A stretch of DNA of 64,000 nucleotides from Catonia carolina (GCA_035578175.1 JAQMRL010000001.1:59109553-59173552), one strand, 5' to 3'. Shown: positions 11,701-26,700, numbered from the stretch's first letter. Notes: a model not told the origin generated them from the sequence alone. Numbers and translations are program-made.

Positions 11701-14700
11701 GAATTGAATATGAAGACGTGAGAGACGCTGATCTTAACGAAGAACCAATTGCATTCGCAATGTCGATTGGTGACGTAATCACGGAACCGTCAGTTTGCAA
11801 CCCTGAAATTCGGTGCGGAGACATCCTTCCACAAACGGACCGCAGTCTTCTCCACACCGTTGTCACAGGGGTACTCCTATTAATATCTGCAACATAACGG
11901 CTCCACGACTCTCTCTTACTCTCCAGAAAGATACGCCTACAGCAGGCCCGAGCTCTTCGGTAAGCTTCCAGGTTAGCATCCGTAGGTCTGCGACTAAAAA
12001 TTCGCAGGGCCCTACGGCGGTCCTGAAGAGCCTCCTTACACCGATTATTCCACCAAGGCACCGGCGGCCGCCGCGCTTTACCCGATGTTTTAGGAATGCT
12101 CTGGGCAGCTGCTGCAGACATCCTCTCCACAAAGGAAGACAACAGGCTTCGTGCATCATCATCATCTTCATATTCAGATTCCATCAAACTTGAAAACTCA
12201 TTCCACCGTGCAAGCTTCTCTATCCATCGTTTTGGAAGGTCATCGACAGACTGATAGTCAAAAAACTCGACCACCACCGGTCGATGATCACTTCCGTACA
12301 GGTCTGGCAGTACTCTCCACAACAACCGTGGTACAAGGGACGGGCTACAGAAAGTAAGGTCCAAGCACGACCAGGATCCTGTTGAGGATGACATGAATGT
12401 TTCAGATCCATCGTTCAATAGACATAAGTCTAAATCACTCCGGACCCTCTCCACCATGTGACCTCTACCATTGCACAGTGAGGAGCCCCAAGAATAATGG
12501 TGACCATTGAAATCTCCTAGGACGATATATGGAGCTGGTAACTGTTCCAGTAATTCTCTTATGGCAAGGTATGAAATGTCTGTGTTTGGTGGTAAATAAA
12601 TATTACACACGCAAACCGACACCGGGACAGTTATCCTGATTGCTACGGCCTGAAGATCCGTCTGAATATCCAGATTTATCCCCTGCATTGACTGGTGAAG
12701 TAATATAGCGACCCCACCACCAGGGCCACCATGCAGGGAATCTTTCCTAAACATTTCGTATCCACGAAAGGATAATCGGATATCAGGTTGTAACATCGTC
12801 TCTTGCAGGCAAAGCGCAAACGGACACTTATCCCGGATCAATATCTTTATATCTTCATACCTAGACCGGATCCCGCGAACATTCCATTGAATTAAACTAT
12901 TAAAGGGTATTTCGCAACGGAGGAGTTACGTTTCAAACACAATTTTCTCCTTCCCTTTTTTCCCTTTTACTTGTATAAAGCACTTTTCTAGGGCCGATGA
13001 ATCTCCTATCATATCGTGGATCTTGGACCCAGACGGAGGAGATTTTAAAAATTTAGACGCTTCCGCTGGAAGCGTCTTGGATACTGAAAGGGGTTTTCCC
13101 TTTGAGGTAGAGGCTGTCTTACTTGACAGCTGAGCTTTTGTACTCTGCGTCGCAGAAAGGTTACACACTTGAGACACTGAGCTCTTTGAACCAATTTCTG
13201 TTTGCTTGGTGCTTAATAACGCTTTAAGTGCAGAAGTTAGGGAAGCAACCTGTTTAGTTAGGTTCTCAACAACACTTTTCAACTCTACGCATGACGAGCA
13301 CTCACCAGACACACGAGACTGAACACTAGTTGCAGCTGCAAACGAAATGTCAGGCTGGACTGCATTTCGGATGCTTTTTAGTTTTCTGTACTCGCTCCGG
13401 GCAGCGGGAAAGGAAAGCTTCTGTTCAGACGAAATTTTCTGAATTTCCCGTTCTTCTTTATACTTAGGGCATTCCCGAGACCTTGCTGAATGACTTCCTT
13501 TACAGTTTGCACACAGTTCTGTTTCAGAAGTGCATTCGCTGTCTAAGTGGTCAGGTGAACTGCACTTTGCGCATATCGCAGGTTTCTTGCAGTTAATTTT
13601 CGTATGTCCGTATTCCTGGCACTGAAAACAGCGCAGAGGGTTTGGGACATACGGTCTCACTCGAACAGACAAGTAACCCAACTTTAGACGATCTGGAGGT
13701 TGTGGGGTGGAAAATGTTATGATAAGTGTCGGGGTACCGACATCAATACCATTTTCCCGACGCGTAACTCTTTTGACTTGCGTCACTCGCTGGGGGGTTA
13801 GCTCCTCCAATAACTCAGCCTCAGACATATCATGTATATCTCGAGAGTAAACCACTCCTCGAGATGAGTTGAGGGATCTATGCGGTTCAACAGTGACTGC
13901 AGTACTTCCTATTTGTGTAATTTTAACAACGCTGCTACTTTGCTTCGCAGACTATGTTTCAATTAACAAAGTACCATTCCTTAGTTTTTTAATTGAATGT
14001 GGGGAGCCACAAACCGACTGCACAGACCTGTTAATAATGAAGGGGGAAACTTTTGATAGCGACCCTTCTTCTGCAACACAACGAACAACGAAAAATTTGT
14101 CCGTGTTACTTAATACACCACTATTATCACTATCGTCAGACAAGCTAGACCATAGTCTTTTACATCCGAGGGAAGATTGTTTATTTGACATTATCTTTAG
14201 TGCTTTTCCAGTCATCGTGAAAGCAGGGTGCGGGCGGAGATTTTTTTTTTTTTTTTTTTTTAGGCGAAAAACCTTTGAAAGGTTATCATCGCCTGGTACA
14301 TGATAAATAAAATCTTATAAGCTAATATCACAGACATCACAAGCTATAATACTCTAAAATCACACAAAACATAAACACATAAACTTAAACTTAATATCAC
14401 AGTTAGAAAGAAAAAAAAAACACAGAAATCACATTAATACATATGAATTTAAAACCTTAAAACTAGTATCACAACCCAAAATTTAAAAATTTCATTCAAA
14501 AAAAAAATCACAGACATAAAAGATCACAAAGGGCTGTAAAGAGGCCACTTAACATGAACACATATGAATATAAACTTATAACTAATATAAAACACATACA
14601 ATATGGTAACTAAGCGTAATAGAACATAATATATTAGACACTGTTGTATACACTGATCGATCGTAAAAATTTCAAAGCCGCGTCCAAAATAGGGCTTTCG

Positions 14701-17700
14701 TCACCGAGTATATTCCTTAATTCAGAGGGAATCTTGAATCGCCGACGCAGAGCTGCGTAGCAGACGCAATCAACCAATACATGTTTGACTGTCAAAGGAC
14801 AATCGCACCTGCCACAAACTGGAGCATCACCAGACGTCATGAGATACCCATGGGTTAATCTGGTGTGCCCAATTCTAAGTCGCGCGATGACAACTTCTTC
14901 CCTTCTGTTCTTCCTCAGTGACATAGGCCAAGGCTTAACAATAGGTTTTATTTCTCGTAGTTTGTTGCCATGAGAGCCAGTCCATTCTACCTGCCAGGAA
15001 TCCGTGATGACCCGCTTCACCAGACTCACAAAATCAGACATAGTCAGATATTGCATGAAAGCCGGTTGACGAGCCGCCTCCTTAGCGGCCAAATCAGCAG
15101 CCTCATTTCCCGGGATTCCAGCATGACCCGGAACCCAGCAGAAAACAACGCTTACTCCTCTATCATTCAGCTCCTTCACAGTGCCGAGGACGTCCACAAC
15201 TAGCGGGTGGCGTGAATACTCATCACTAATCGACTGGAGAGCACTGAGCGAATCAGTGCACACCAACACCCGACGCCCACGCACACAGACTACAGAAAGA
15301 GCTTTGCTGATAGCATAAAGTTCAGCCGTGTAAATACTGGTTCCCGCAGGTAATCCAAACATAGATTCTCCCATTAGCAACAAACGAGCAACCAACTCCA
15401 ACATCCGACTTTGATCCATCAGTGTATACAACCGTAGATGGTTTAATAGCTTCAACTAACTCACTGAAAATGCTATTAAACACCACAGAGCTTGTGCCTG
15501 CCTTTGAGTATTTACTCATCTCAAAGTTAAAGTGTAACTGAGCGATGGTCCAGGGTGGAAATAGACAAGAATTACATGGGTAGACACGAGGAATCGCAAT
15601 ATCAAGGTTGTTGCATATCTCCAACGCTCTTACACCGAATGGTGAAGGTTGTCGGGCGTTCATCAGATGCAAATCATGACACGGGTTGTTGAGAATGATG
15701 TCATGCAAGAAATGGTAAGGTCTAGCTTTCAACTTGGCAAAGTACGTCAATAGAAGCTGCTGGCGACGTCTGAATAACGACATTTCTCCACTTTCAACTA
15801 AGATGCTGACAACAGGGCTAGAACGGAAAGCACCTGTAGATAATCGTAAACATGAATTGTGGACTGTGTCAAGCATTCTCAGAGAAGTGGAAGTAGCAGA
15901 TGAGTAGGCTACAGCGCCATAATCTATACGTGATCGCACTAGAGCCTTGTAGAACCTTATCATACATGATCTATCAGCACCCCAACCTGTACCTGTAAGA
16001 ACACGCAGAATGTCAACCACCTTTAAGCACCTAGCCCGTAGGTCTTTAATATGCGGAACCCATGTAAGTCTCTTGTCGAATACAACACCTAAGAACCTGA
16101 TTTCAGTGCTAACTTCGATATTCTGACCCATTAAATACAGTCTTGGAACATTATCAGTCCGTATTCGGCAAAACTGAATGCATTTAGTCTTCTCAGGAGA
16201 AAAACTAAAGCCAGTCTGCCGTGACCATTCTTCAACACGGTATATAGTTAGCTGTAGAGCTCGTTCAGCTGAGACAACATTTCTAGATGCAACATATATT
16301 GCAAAATCATCAACAAACAACGAACATTTAACAGGGTATACGCAGACCCGATGACCCGCGCACGCCGCAGGTCCCTAGTAAAAAGAAGGACCCGGCCGAG
16401 TACTCCCGGCAGCCATCTCCCACATATTTCATCCGGGCCGGGGAGTCAGGTACTGCCTGACCCACTGATACCGACGTCCCAGAGGCTCGCACGCAGCAGT
16501 AAGAGCTCCGACACTCTTACCCATGGTCCACTTCTTGCCACAGTACCGAAGCGACTGGAAGGGCTAAAGGATGGCGCAAAGCCTCGGCAGAGCAAGCTCA
16601 CAGCAGCACAACCACAGTCCAGACCTTCCAATCCGGAAAGGGTTACGCACGACCAGCCCGCATCCCATCCTCGCCAGCATTATAAATGTGTGTAAGAAAA
16701 CTTTGTGTATGTGTTGTGTGTAGGGTATGTAAATGTGTGTGTTGAAAGAAAGTGTGGTGTGTGTGATGTAGTATTATTGTTGTGTGTAGTAAGCAAACTG
16801 ATCACACCAAAAATGAAAGAAATATTAAAATTAAAATTATTATACCGAAACCAGTCACAAACGGAGACCCTTGCGGAATACATGAGAGAAATTTTAGAAA
16901 ACCATGATGTATTAAGATTAGATTTAACAGAAGGTGAGTTAATTAATATAATTTTAACCGGTTTAAATGAAATATATGCCGCACACATAGGTATAATCGG
17001 CAAACCCAATAACTTACAAGATTTTAATAAATTAGATGCCTATGTCTATGAAAGAGTTTATGCTAGGACTCTTAATGACATCGGTTTATCAAAAATAAAT
17101 AATACAAGCGCCATAAACAATGTAAATAACACGGTACCTACCCAAGGTAAACAAAATACATTAAAAGATACAGCATGCAATAAAATCAGATCACAAATGT
17201 CTGCAACAACCTTGAAGTGTTTTTATTGTCATAAATTAGGTCATATCAAAAGAAATTGTAAACTTTTGCAGCAAAAAGGAAATAACCATGTTTCAAAAAA
17301 CTGAATCTTTACAAATGCGCAGAACATAGTCATATGATGCGTGTTTGTAAACATAACGCATGTAAACATTTAAAGTTAAAAGAACACAGGTTAAACTGTA
17401 ATTATACTTTGAAAGCTTTATCAATAAAAATCAAAAATAATATATTTAATGCCCTTATTGATTCTGGTTCCACCCACAACATTATTAACCAACAAATGTA
17501 TAAACTTTTAAAAACTAAGAAGGCGATTATAAAAGAGGAAAATATTAAGACAATTTGCCTTACAGCTGATAGATTTCCTCTAGAAATTAATAAGCAGGTC
17601 TGGATTAAAATTAATTTACGGAATATATCGTGGAAAATAAATTTTAAGGTATTAGCAAAAATACAGCACGAAATAATACTTGGAATGAATTTTCTACAAA

Positions 17701-20700
17701 AAACACGTGCAACATTTAACGCCACAAGGTCTGTGATAACCTTTGACTGGTTGAAAAATCAACAATTTCATCTAACAAATCTATACCCAGAGCAGATTAA
17801 CAATGTGGAACAAAGTGAGTATATTAAAAATAAAATTAATAATTTATATAAGGAATTTCCTGACGTACTCACTACTAAATTAGGTTGTACCCACGTATTG
17901 AAATATGATATTAAACTTAAAAATAGTGAAATTATAAAATCTAGGCCCTATCCCTTAAATCCAATAAAAACACTTCAAATGAAACAACAAATTGATAAAT
18001 TATTAAAAGATAAAGTAATTAGAGAAAGTGTTTCGCCTTATTCATCCCCAGCGTTTTTAATCCCAAAACCAAATGGCACAAGTCGTTTAGTCGTAGACTA
18101 TCGCCAAGTCAACTTAATAATTGACTCAGAGGCCCAACCTTTACCGAATATAAATCATGCTTTTCAATGGTTTTCCAATGCACGATGGTTCAGTACATTA
18201 GATTTAGCGCAAGCGTACCATCAAATACCATTGACAGAAAAATCTCGTCAAATCACCGCGTTTTGTACCCCGGATGGCTTATACGAATATGAGAGATTAC
18301 CTTTTGGTTTGTCGACTGGCGCACAAGTTTTAACACGCCTTATGAATACAATATTCAAAAACATTAAATATAAATTTGTATTTAATTACATGGATGATAT
18401 ATTAATATATTCCAAAAGTTTTCCAGAACATGTGAAACACATTAAAATAGTATTGTCAATTCTGCGGAAAGCTGGCATTACAGTTAATCCTGATAAGGTA
18501 ACATTTGCTGTAAATGAAATACCGTTTCTTGGTCACACATTATCGTACAAAGGAGTCTCTATAGACTCAACTAGGACACAAAAAATATTGCAGTACCCCC
18601 AGCCTACGTCAGTGAAACAAGTACATCGATACTGTGGTATGATTAATTATTTTTCTAAATTTATCAAAAATTATGCTGATAGAATCGAACCCCTGAATAA
18701 ATTGCGTCGTAAAAATACTCAGTTTATCTGGGGAGACTCACAAAAAATCGCGTTTGAAGATCTTAAACAGGCAATTGCTAATCCCCCGGTATTGGCAATA
18801 CCAGACTTCTCCAAAACTTTCATTTTACAGACGGATGCGTCTGATACAGGTCTAGGAGCTGTACTGCTTCAGGAACAAGAAGGATCTAGACGACCCATAG
18901 CGTACGCTTCCAAAACATTAACAGAAGCAGAACGGAAGCTTTCTGCATATGAGCGAGAGTGTCTTGCAGTTGTTTTTGCAACAGATCATTTCAGGACCTA
19001 TTTAGCACATCGTGAATTTCTTTTAGAAACCGATAATCAAGCTTTAGCCTGGCTTCTTTCCAGACCAAAACAGTTAGGTAGACTGGCTAGATGGTTACTT
19101 CGGTTATCTGTTTTTAAATTTAAAATTAATCACATCCGTGGTTCGGATAATAATGTGGCTGACGCATTATCGAGGATGTACGATTTAAATAATGAAGATA
19201 TCTCAAAAGATATATCTTATATTAATACTTTATTATCGCAGTTCCCCCTATCTTTTACAGACATAAGACAACATCAGGAACAGGATACCTTTATCCTTCA
19301 ACAAAAACAACAAATGGATAATAAATTTTGTTTATCCAAAGGAGTCCTATGTCTAAAAGATAAAAACAATAACCCAACCAAAATCGTTCTCCCCAATTCC
19401 TTAAAAGATTTAGTATTTAAATACTTCCATCATTCGGAAATCGGTGGACATTTAGGTGTCGATAAAACTATACACAAAATTACACGGTATTTTTATTGGC
19501 CGGCTATATATCGAGAAATTCCTTTAAAAGTGAATGCTTGTACAACCTGCCAACGTAGCAAACCTGGAATAAATTATAAATGGGGAAATCTCAGTTCCAG
19601 AGTTCCAACAGCACCATTTGACACACTGTTTATTGATACCGTAGGCAGCCTACCAAGAACCAACCAAGGATATAAATATATTCTAGTGGTAGTAGATAGT
19701 TTTTCAAAATTTACATGGTTAGCTCCCTTAAAAAACACTAATACATCCTCCATTATAGAAGAATTAAAACGTATTTTTCAAAATTACTCCATTCCGAGGC
19801 TAATCGTCACAGATAATGCTAAAAATTTTAATTCAATCATGTTTAAAAACTTTTGTTTCAATCTCGGCATAAAACGAACCACTCTCTCACCCTATCATCC
19901 TTAACCATCTCACGCCGAACGATTAAACCGAAATCTTCGGTCTATTCTTATTGCATACCACGCAACTACTCAAACAACCTGGGATAAATCTTTATTTTGG
20001 TTTCAATTAGCCTTCAATATGGCTCAACATAACACGCATGGGAAATGTCCATTTGATATATTGCATACTTTTCCAGCTCAAACACCGTTGGATAGAGCAT
20101 GGAATATCCAAGATATCCTTCATAAAAATCCTGTACGTTCAAGTAACATGATGTGTGACATTAGACGAAAACTAATTAAATCTCATCATGATATGGCACG
20201 CCGATATAATGCTATGCGCCACCCCAATCCGTTTTCGGTGGGAGATAAAGTTTTGCTTAAAACTCACCCCGTAAGTTCGAAACGGAAAAATATTTGTGCA
20301 AAAATGGCATACAGATGGTCTGAACCATTTTATATCATCGGCTTCTCCACTCCAGTTACAGCCTTACTCCGTAAGACTATTGGAGGGGAAATAACTAAAG
20401 AACACATTTCTAACCTTAAAAAGGTTACATAATTTGCTCAAAATAATAAAATACTTTTTAGGTGATGTCTGTCGCGATACTCGAGCTTGAGATGATTGTA
20501 ACAAAACAAAAAAAATGCTATTTGCATGCTGTATGAATGTATTATTGAAAGGGGCCCCGAATGAATGAATTTTACCGTCTCAGGTCGACAACTGCTACAT
20601 ACTCACCTTCTCTTTTCACATTTAAGCACCCACCCCCTTTTTTGCTTGTCCATACCTTGTGTTTCTGCATACTCCCCCGGGGGGGGGGACGATTGTAATA

Positions 20701-23700
20701 TGAGACACCTATACATACAAACAACAGACCGTACACACATTAACCCCACTAACACATAAACATAAACATACGAATTTACACAATCAACATCAACATAAAT
20801 ACCAGATGACCTCACCTACAGATGTGAGTAATGAGAACAAAAAAAAAAAAAAAATAAAAAGAAAATTTTCTTATAATAATAAAATGGATTGTTGGTTCAT
20901 TCCATTTTAAAACTTTTAAGAAACAAGTCACACTATACATTTTTTAAGTTAAAAACGATTTGGATAATTTATTAATTTTAGAAGATTGAATTTGAATTTG
21001 AATTTTAATTTTAGAAGATTTAACTAAAGAGATTCAACAATTTTAACAAATTTTAAAGAATTTTAAGATTTTAATCATTTCAAAAATTTTAAATATTTAT
21101 TAAGGATTTTCAAATAAAGAACGTTGAATTTCAAGAATATAAAACCTTTTGGATTTTTATTTACGAACCTCTGGGACACCTCTACAGGTTCAAACCAGCT
21201 TTTTGGCTGATGACCTAAACAACATTATTATGTATGAATTCTATTGAAATTTTGTTTATTTATACGTTATTATGCATAATTCTAATGTTTTACTTTTAAT
21301 AAATACGTGTGAGTTGTTACCGGCCGCGTATTGTAGGTTGGAGATCGGGGTTGAAAAATTTTCTCTTATTGTTTAAAAGAAAAACCTTTTTTTAATAAAT
21401 GTTTCATAGTCAAGCCAATGAATTCTTTAAATACCTATTCATTTCAATGATGTAAAATTAGGCTTAGCCTTTAAGTTTATCAAAAAGAACTATAACCGCT
21501 TAGCGTCTTGTATTGAGTCGAGCAACTACTTTTTTTCTTTTAAACTAACAGTGCTAAACAATTGAACATAATTTACAAAATAAACTACTGGATGTAAACA
21601 AAAAAATCTCTAAAACTTCTATTTAAAAAAAAATTAATAAAATCTCAAACTTCAAATTAAATAACAATTAATTTTTTTAACAGAAACCATTAACTGAAAA
21701 TTGAATAATCTCTAATTATATTGTAACGCCTGTTCTGTTACAATACCGTGTTCCTTTAATGAAACATTTTTGCAATATATTAAAAAGGGTTTTTAAAACT
21801 ACTGAAGATATTATAAAAAAGACAAACATTGAAACAAAAATCTCAAATAAAAATCAAATAATTAACGTAACAAACACATACAAACTGAAAATAAAGGACA
21901 AACAATGAAGATATGAAAAACATTGTCACGTGTCCAGAAAAAAAATATTTTAATTATCATTGATCTGGAAAAACACATACTCATTTATTTATATAATAGG
22001 AAAACGCAAATCATGGAAACCAAATTAAAAAAATAAATTTCTGAATTGTCTCCACATGATCAATCAATATAATAATACTTACCAATATAATGTCTGTTCA
22101 TATCGACTAATTTGTTTACATTTTCACAGTTTTTCATTAACTTTAAACGGTCCAATGAACAATTTTTCAAACTTATGTATCAACTATCTATTTTAGTCGA
22201 TTTTTGTCATGTTTACTAAAACTATATATAACTATATGATATGTAAAATTATACCTCGTCGGTACAAATGGTCCTATCAGGCAAGTTATATTGAAACTAA
22301 CTCTTTAGGCGGAATAACTCTTTAGGTGGAATAACATGATCTAATTTACCGTGATTTATAGAATACTAAATTAATTGCCTGCCCATAACAGACAGGTGGA
22401 GTGTCAAATTATTTACACTCAATCTGTTTGTTGCAGGGCTAAAATAAATAGTTCTGTTTCTTATCACATGGTCAGCCAATTGAATGACTGAATCATTTAA
22501 GAGCAGAAGAGGTAGAGGTGTAAAAGACACTAATCAGAGTTATCTCCTCTGAAAGTAATGAATTTCATTATACAGCCAGACCCTGTGGTGAATGAAGTGA
22601 AGGTGTCATTTGCAGAGTGGAAAATATGTGCTTTTCAGAGGGCCCGGCATGCTGATAAGCGTACTTTTCCACTCAGTGAGGAAGGCAATGGTAAACCACC
22701 TCACTCCTCGTTTTACTTAGTAAAACCTCAACAGGTTCAAACCAGCCTTTTGGCTGATGACCTAAACAACAACAACAACAAATTACGAGAATTGCACTCC
22801 TAACATAATTTACAAGTTATGCTTACGAGCATAACTTGTAAATTATGATCTCTGTGAGCCAGAGCCGAATATAATTTCGGTACGTTTGGTTTTATAGGAA
22901 CACAGTTCCTTTAATGTTGTTTAAATATAAAAATTATAATAACAGATTGTAAACTTAAATAACTTGATCGTTCATGTTGTCCTTTACACATTATCTCTCG
23001 TAATATGTTTATGAAATACATTTTAAAATGTCATTTAGACGCCTTTTTGACTAGTACTTGAAATGTGAAGATGGTTACTTTAAAAAAATGGAATTTATTT
23101 TCCAATTAAATAGCTAAGTTCATTAACTTGATGAGAATTATTGATTTAATAATTTTAATAACATAAAAGAATATTTTATCGGCCGCTTCAGTAGGTTAGT
23201 GGTTCGCGCTTTAGCCTACCACGCAGAGGTCCAGGGTTCGATTCCCGACCAGGGTCTGGAAATTTTCACAAGTCAAATTCCAGTTACATTCACATAATGC
23301 ACCGTAGTCGCTAATAACCAAACACTTGATGCCACTTTAAATAAATAAATGGAAAATATGTTTTATCATACAGGGTGTTCAATTTAAAACAGAACCCAAC
23401 TCTTAGTTCAGTGTGTAAATAACAATTTATTGACAAACACTTACATTACGAAATTACAGCAGATGTTGAAAATGTTGTCCATCCATTTCAATGCACTTAT
23501 CAACACGTTTCACCATGTTCCTGGCCACTCTTTTCAGCTTTTCTCTGTCTATCTCATTAATAGCATTAGTAATGTTTGTCTTCAATTCCTGTAGGGTATG
23601 AGGATTGCTCCTGTAAACAATTTCTTTTAAGTAGCCCCACAGAAAGAAGTCAAGGCTAGACAGATCAGGGGATCGTGGTGGCCACAATCCTGTTGAAATG

Positions 23701-26700
23701 ATCCTTCCATCAAAAAGTTCCTGTAGCATCTCCATACTAGAGCGAGCTGTATGGCGAGTGGCACCGTCCTGTTGCAGCCAGCAGTAACGCTCACCCTCTT
23801 GCAGTAAGGCTATGAACTGTTGGATAATGTTTTGGTAGACGGCAGCATTCACAGTTGTTTCAAAAAACAAAGGTCCTATTATTCTTCGCCTTGAAACCGC
23901 ACACCACACGCCTGTTTTTTGTGGGTGTAGAGGAGATTCAATGAAAATGTGCGGGTTGTCAGTACCCCAGGTCCTGTTGTTCTGGCTATTAACATAACCT
24001 CCAAGATGGAACCAAGCTTCATCTGTGAAAAACAGTTGATCTAAAATGCCAATGTTGCCTCTAATGAATGTCTTGAACCATTGGCAGTAGTGAACCCTTT
24101 TGGGAAAATCAGCATTACTCAGTTCATGGAAAACCTGCATTCGGTACGGATAACAGTTCAGTATTCTTCTTACAGCAGTGTGGGCTGAACCTAAGGAAAT
24201 GTTATTTTCCCGGCTTACTCTTCGCAAAGATTTATGTGGAGATCTCGTAATTTCTGCATTAATATCCTGAACGACCTGCGGAGTTAAAACTGACCGCTGC
24301 CTGTCACGTTGCTTGTCTAACACTGAACCTGTTTCACGAAACTTTTTAACTAACGGATGAATTACACTTTTAACTGGTGCTTCTTTTTCAAATTTCTCCC
24401 TGAATTGATGCCGACACACAGCATAAGATTTCGTCACTAAATAAGTTTCAATTACGAATACACGTTCTTCAACAGTTAAGCGCATTTTAACAAACGACAA
24501 GACACGATCACGCAACCTGACTTGACAACGTTCAAACGTAAATGCTTGACCTTCACTAGTTCAACTGCTATGCGCAAGGAATAAATAGCCATCCCTACAC
24601 CAGCTCCAGTCATACCAACATTAGAAACAGTATTTTACCCGTTTCACACAAATATATGCATTTTCCAAAATAAATACATTTAGTACAAGCTAATGAGCAA
24701 CGGGTTCTGTTTTAAATTGAACACCCTGTATAAATAAGTCAGTTTACTAATTAAACAAAATTTTGAATTTATATATTTGGAAAAGTAACAATAATACAGT
24801 CAAGTTCAAATTATAATGTAGCATATTTTATCATGCTACAAGCTGAACAGATTACGCATTAGTTAAATATATTATAACAGAATAACACTTCGTTTGTAAC
24901 TTTTATTTTATTAGAAATCCACACGTTGCGGAGCGCATAACGTTTGGCCAAGTCCGACGGACAATGCGAGGGGCCAGAAGAGAAAGAATTCCGCCTTTGC
25001 CAGGTTCAATGGAGGAGTTGATACAAACCCTGGCAAGGGAAAACTTTCTGATCGTAGACGAAGACCACAACGAGAATTTTTTTAAAGGTTCGACAAATGA
25101 TAGCGGACCAATTGTATATTTTGGGATGAATTATTTTTGGGAGGTGAGTACAAGTAGCTAACATTTTTTTAAAAATTATATTACCTTAATTTTAATTTTC
25201 TTTAATGTTAACTAAATTAATATTTAGCTACTTTTTGTGTTGTTTTACAGCTGTAAATATTAAATATCAAAAATTTATTCCTGCCACTAACTGAAGCCTA
25301 TTGTAACCATAGAAAATCATAAAATCTTGTGGATCCAATTGAAGTGTATTTCTATTCTTCACAGCTACAACGCCTGGTTCCATAATTACAACCTACAGCA
25401 CATTTTACAATTTCTCCCAAAACTCAAACAGAGTCAAACTTTCTGATTAGCTGATATCAGGAATTTTTAAAACTCCATATTCAAAAACTATTTCTTGGCA
25501 AAAATTAATTGGTGCTAAAAAGTGGACAACACAACTCATATTTAAGTTACATAAATATATCTTGTACTATAATAATCCATCGTGGACATTGCCAACAGAC
25601 AATAAACGTATTTCAGGTAGTTTACTAATTTTTCGACGAAAAAATCTATTGCAGGTAATTTTGCTGAATATCAGTAAACGTCAAGTTACAATTGAATAAA
25701 TTGGTTCTGTACATATCTACAGTAAACAGCCAAAATTATTTCATAATATATTTATAAATTAGTCTTATGAAATGCTATAAATATTGTGTATTATAATTGA
25801 TAATAAATCGTAAAATTTATACAAGAAATGGCAACATTTTCATACTTTACAGAGTTGGCCAGTCGCAATGATGTTACTCTGTCAGGAAAATCAGTGGACC
25901 ATGAAACTACCTTATATACCAAACTTGTGGCATTTTATAATTAATGCCAAAACTTTTGTAAAAACAGAATTCTACTCCACGCGCAAAATCGTCGAAAAGT
26001 TTTTCCCCACAACTTACGTACATTCAATAACGTTACAAAATGTTACAAAAGGTATTTATTATTTTTCAATCCAAAATGAGAAACACATTAATTAAATTTC
26101 GGTGTTTAAAAGAAGTTAGGAATGGCGCCAACGATAATGGTTGAATATATTATTTTACATGAAATATTACCATGTACTTCAAGTTTGTTTTAAGCTGCTG
26201 TATCTAATTTTTATTTCAATTGCCATAGGTTGCAAGGATTGCAGATGAGTGGGCTGCTGACGCAACATTTAAAATGTTGCCGCTGCGACCTAATGTGCGT
26301 CAGTTGTTCACGATATGCGCAATTATTGATAATCAGGTAAGGTACTCGTTAAAATTAGTAAAAATATAGCACCTTATTATTGTTATTATTATTTAATGAC
26401 TAGTTCTCCCGCTATTTGAACTTTTAGAATTTTAGAAGAAGAAACAAAAAACTGAAATATTAAAGTTGAGTTACAGAAGTTGAGTTCGTGTCGGTGGAAA
26501 ACGGGAACATAACAAAATTCTCCTATGAATGGAATTGCGAGAAAATGGCTCTGCATACATGTAGTTAGGCAATTCTATATTTTTTTAATTTTACGTAACT
26601 GATTTTATGATAAGATTTTCAACATTTTAAGTAATTTTTCCGTATTCTTAACGTACACTTATTATATATGAATATTTTTACTTCCTCTTGCTCTATATAA

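Larger units (their letters stand above)
8774..16680 (-). mobile_element. I-like LINE copy B, near full length, interrupted by copy C
   Basis: Its poly(A) is the T run at 8774-8790. It continues through the 3' UTR, ORF2 and ORF1 to 14240, then copy C (14241-16345) intervenes, and its GC-rich 5' UTR continues at 16346-16680. The same 5' UTR follows ORF1 without interruption in copy D (54607 on), which proves the arrangement. The 5' end, near 16680, is uncertain by about 100 bp because GT-rich sequence follows. Confidence 0.85.
4830..21178 (+). mobile_element. Ty3/gypsy-type LTR retrotransposon with nested LINE insertions
   Basis: LTRs at 4830-5312 and 20694-21178 are nearly identical (483 and 485 bp; they differ in A-run length and a few bases), both TG...CA, and are flanked by a 4-bp CCTC duplication (4826-4829 and 21179-21182). 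A primer-binding site, gag, a gag-pol frameshift site, pol (PR-RT-RNase H-IN) and a purine tract lie in order. Without the inserted LINEs (5763-8055 and 8774-16680) the element is about 6.1 kb. The near-identical LTRs mean a fairly recent insertion. Gag and pol now carry stops, so it is inactive. Confidence 0.9.

Noticed and set aside
23181..23350. Possible tRNA gene
   Set aside because: The B box is good but the cloverleaf is not maintained and a SINE body and tail follow. The same reasoning applies to 32674-32844.
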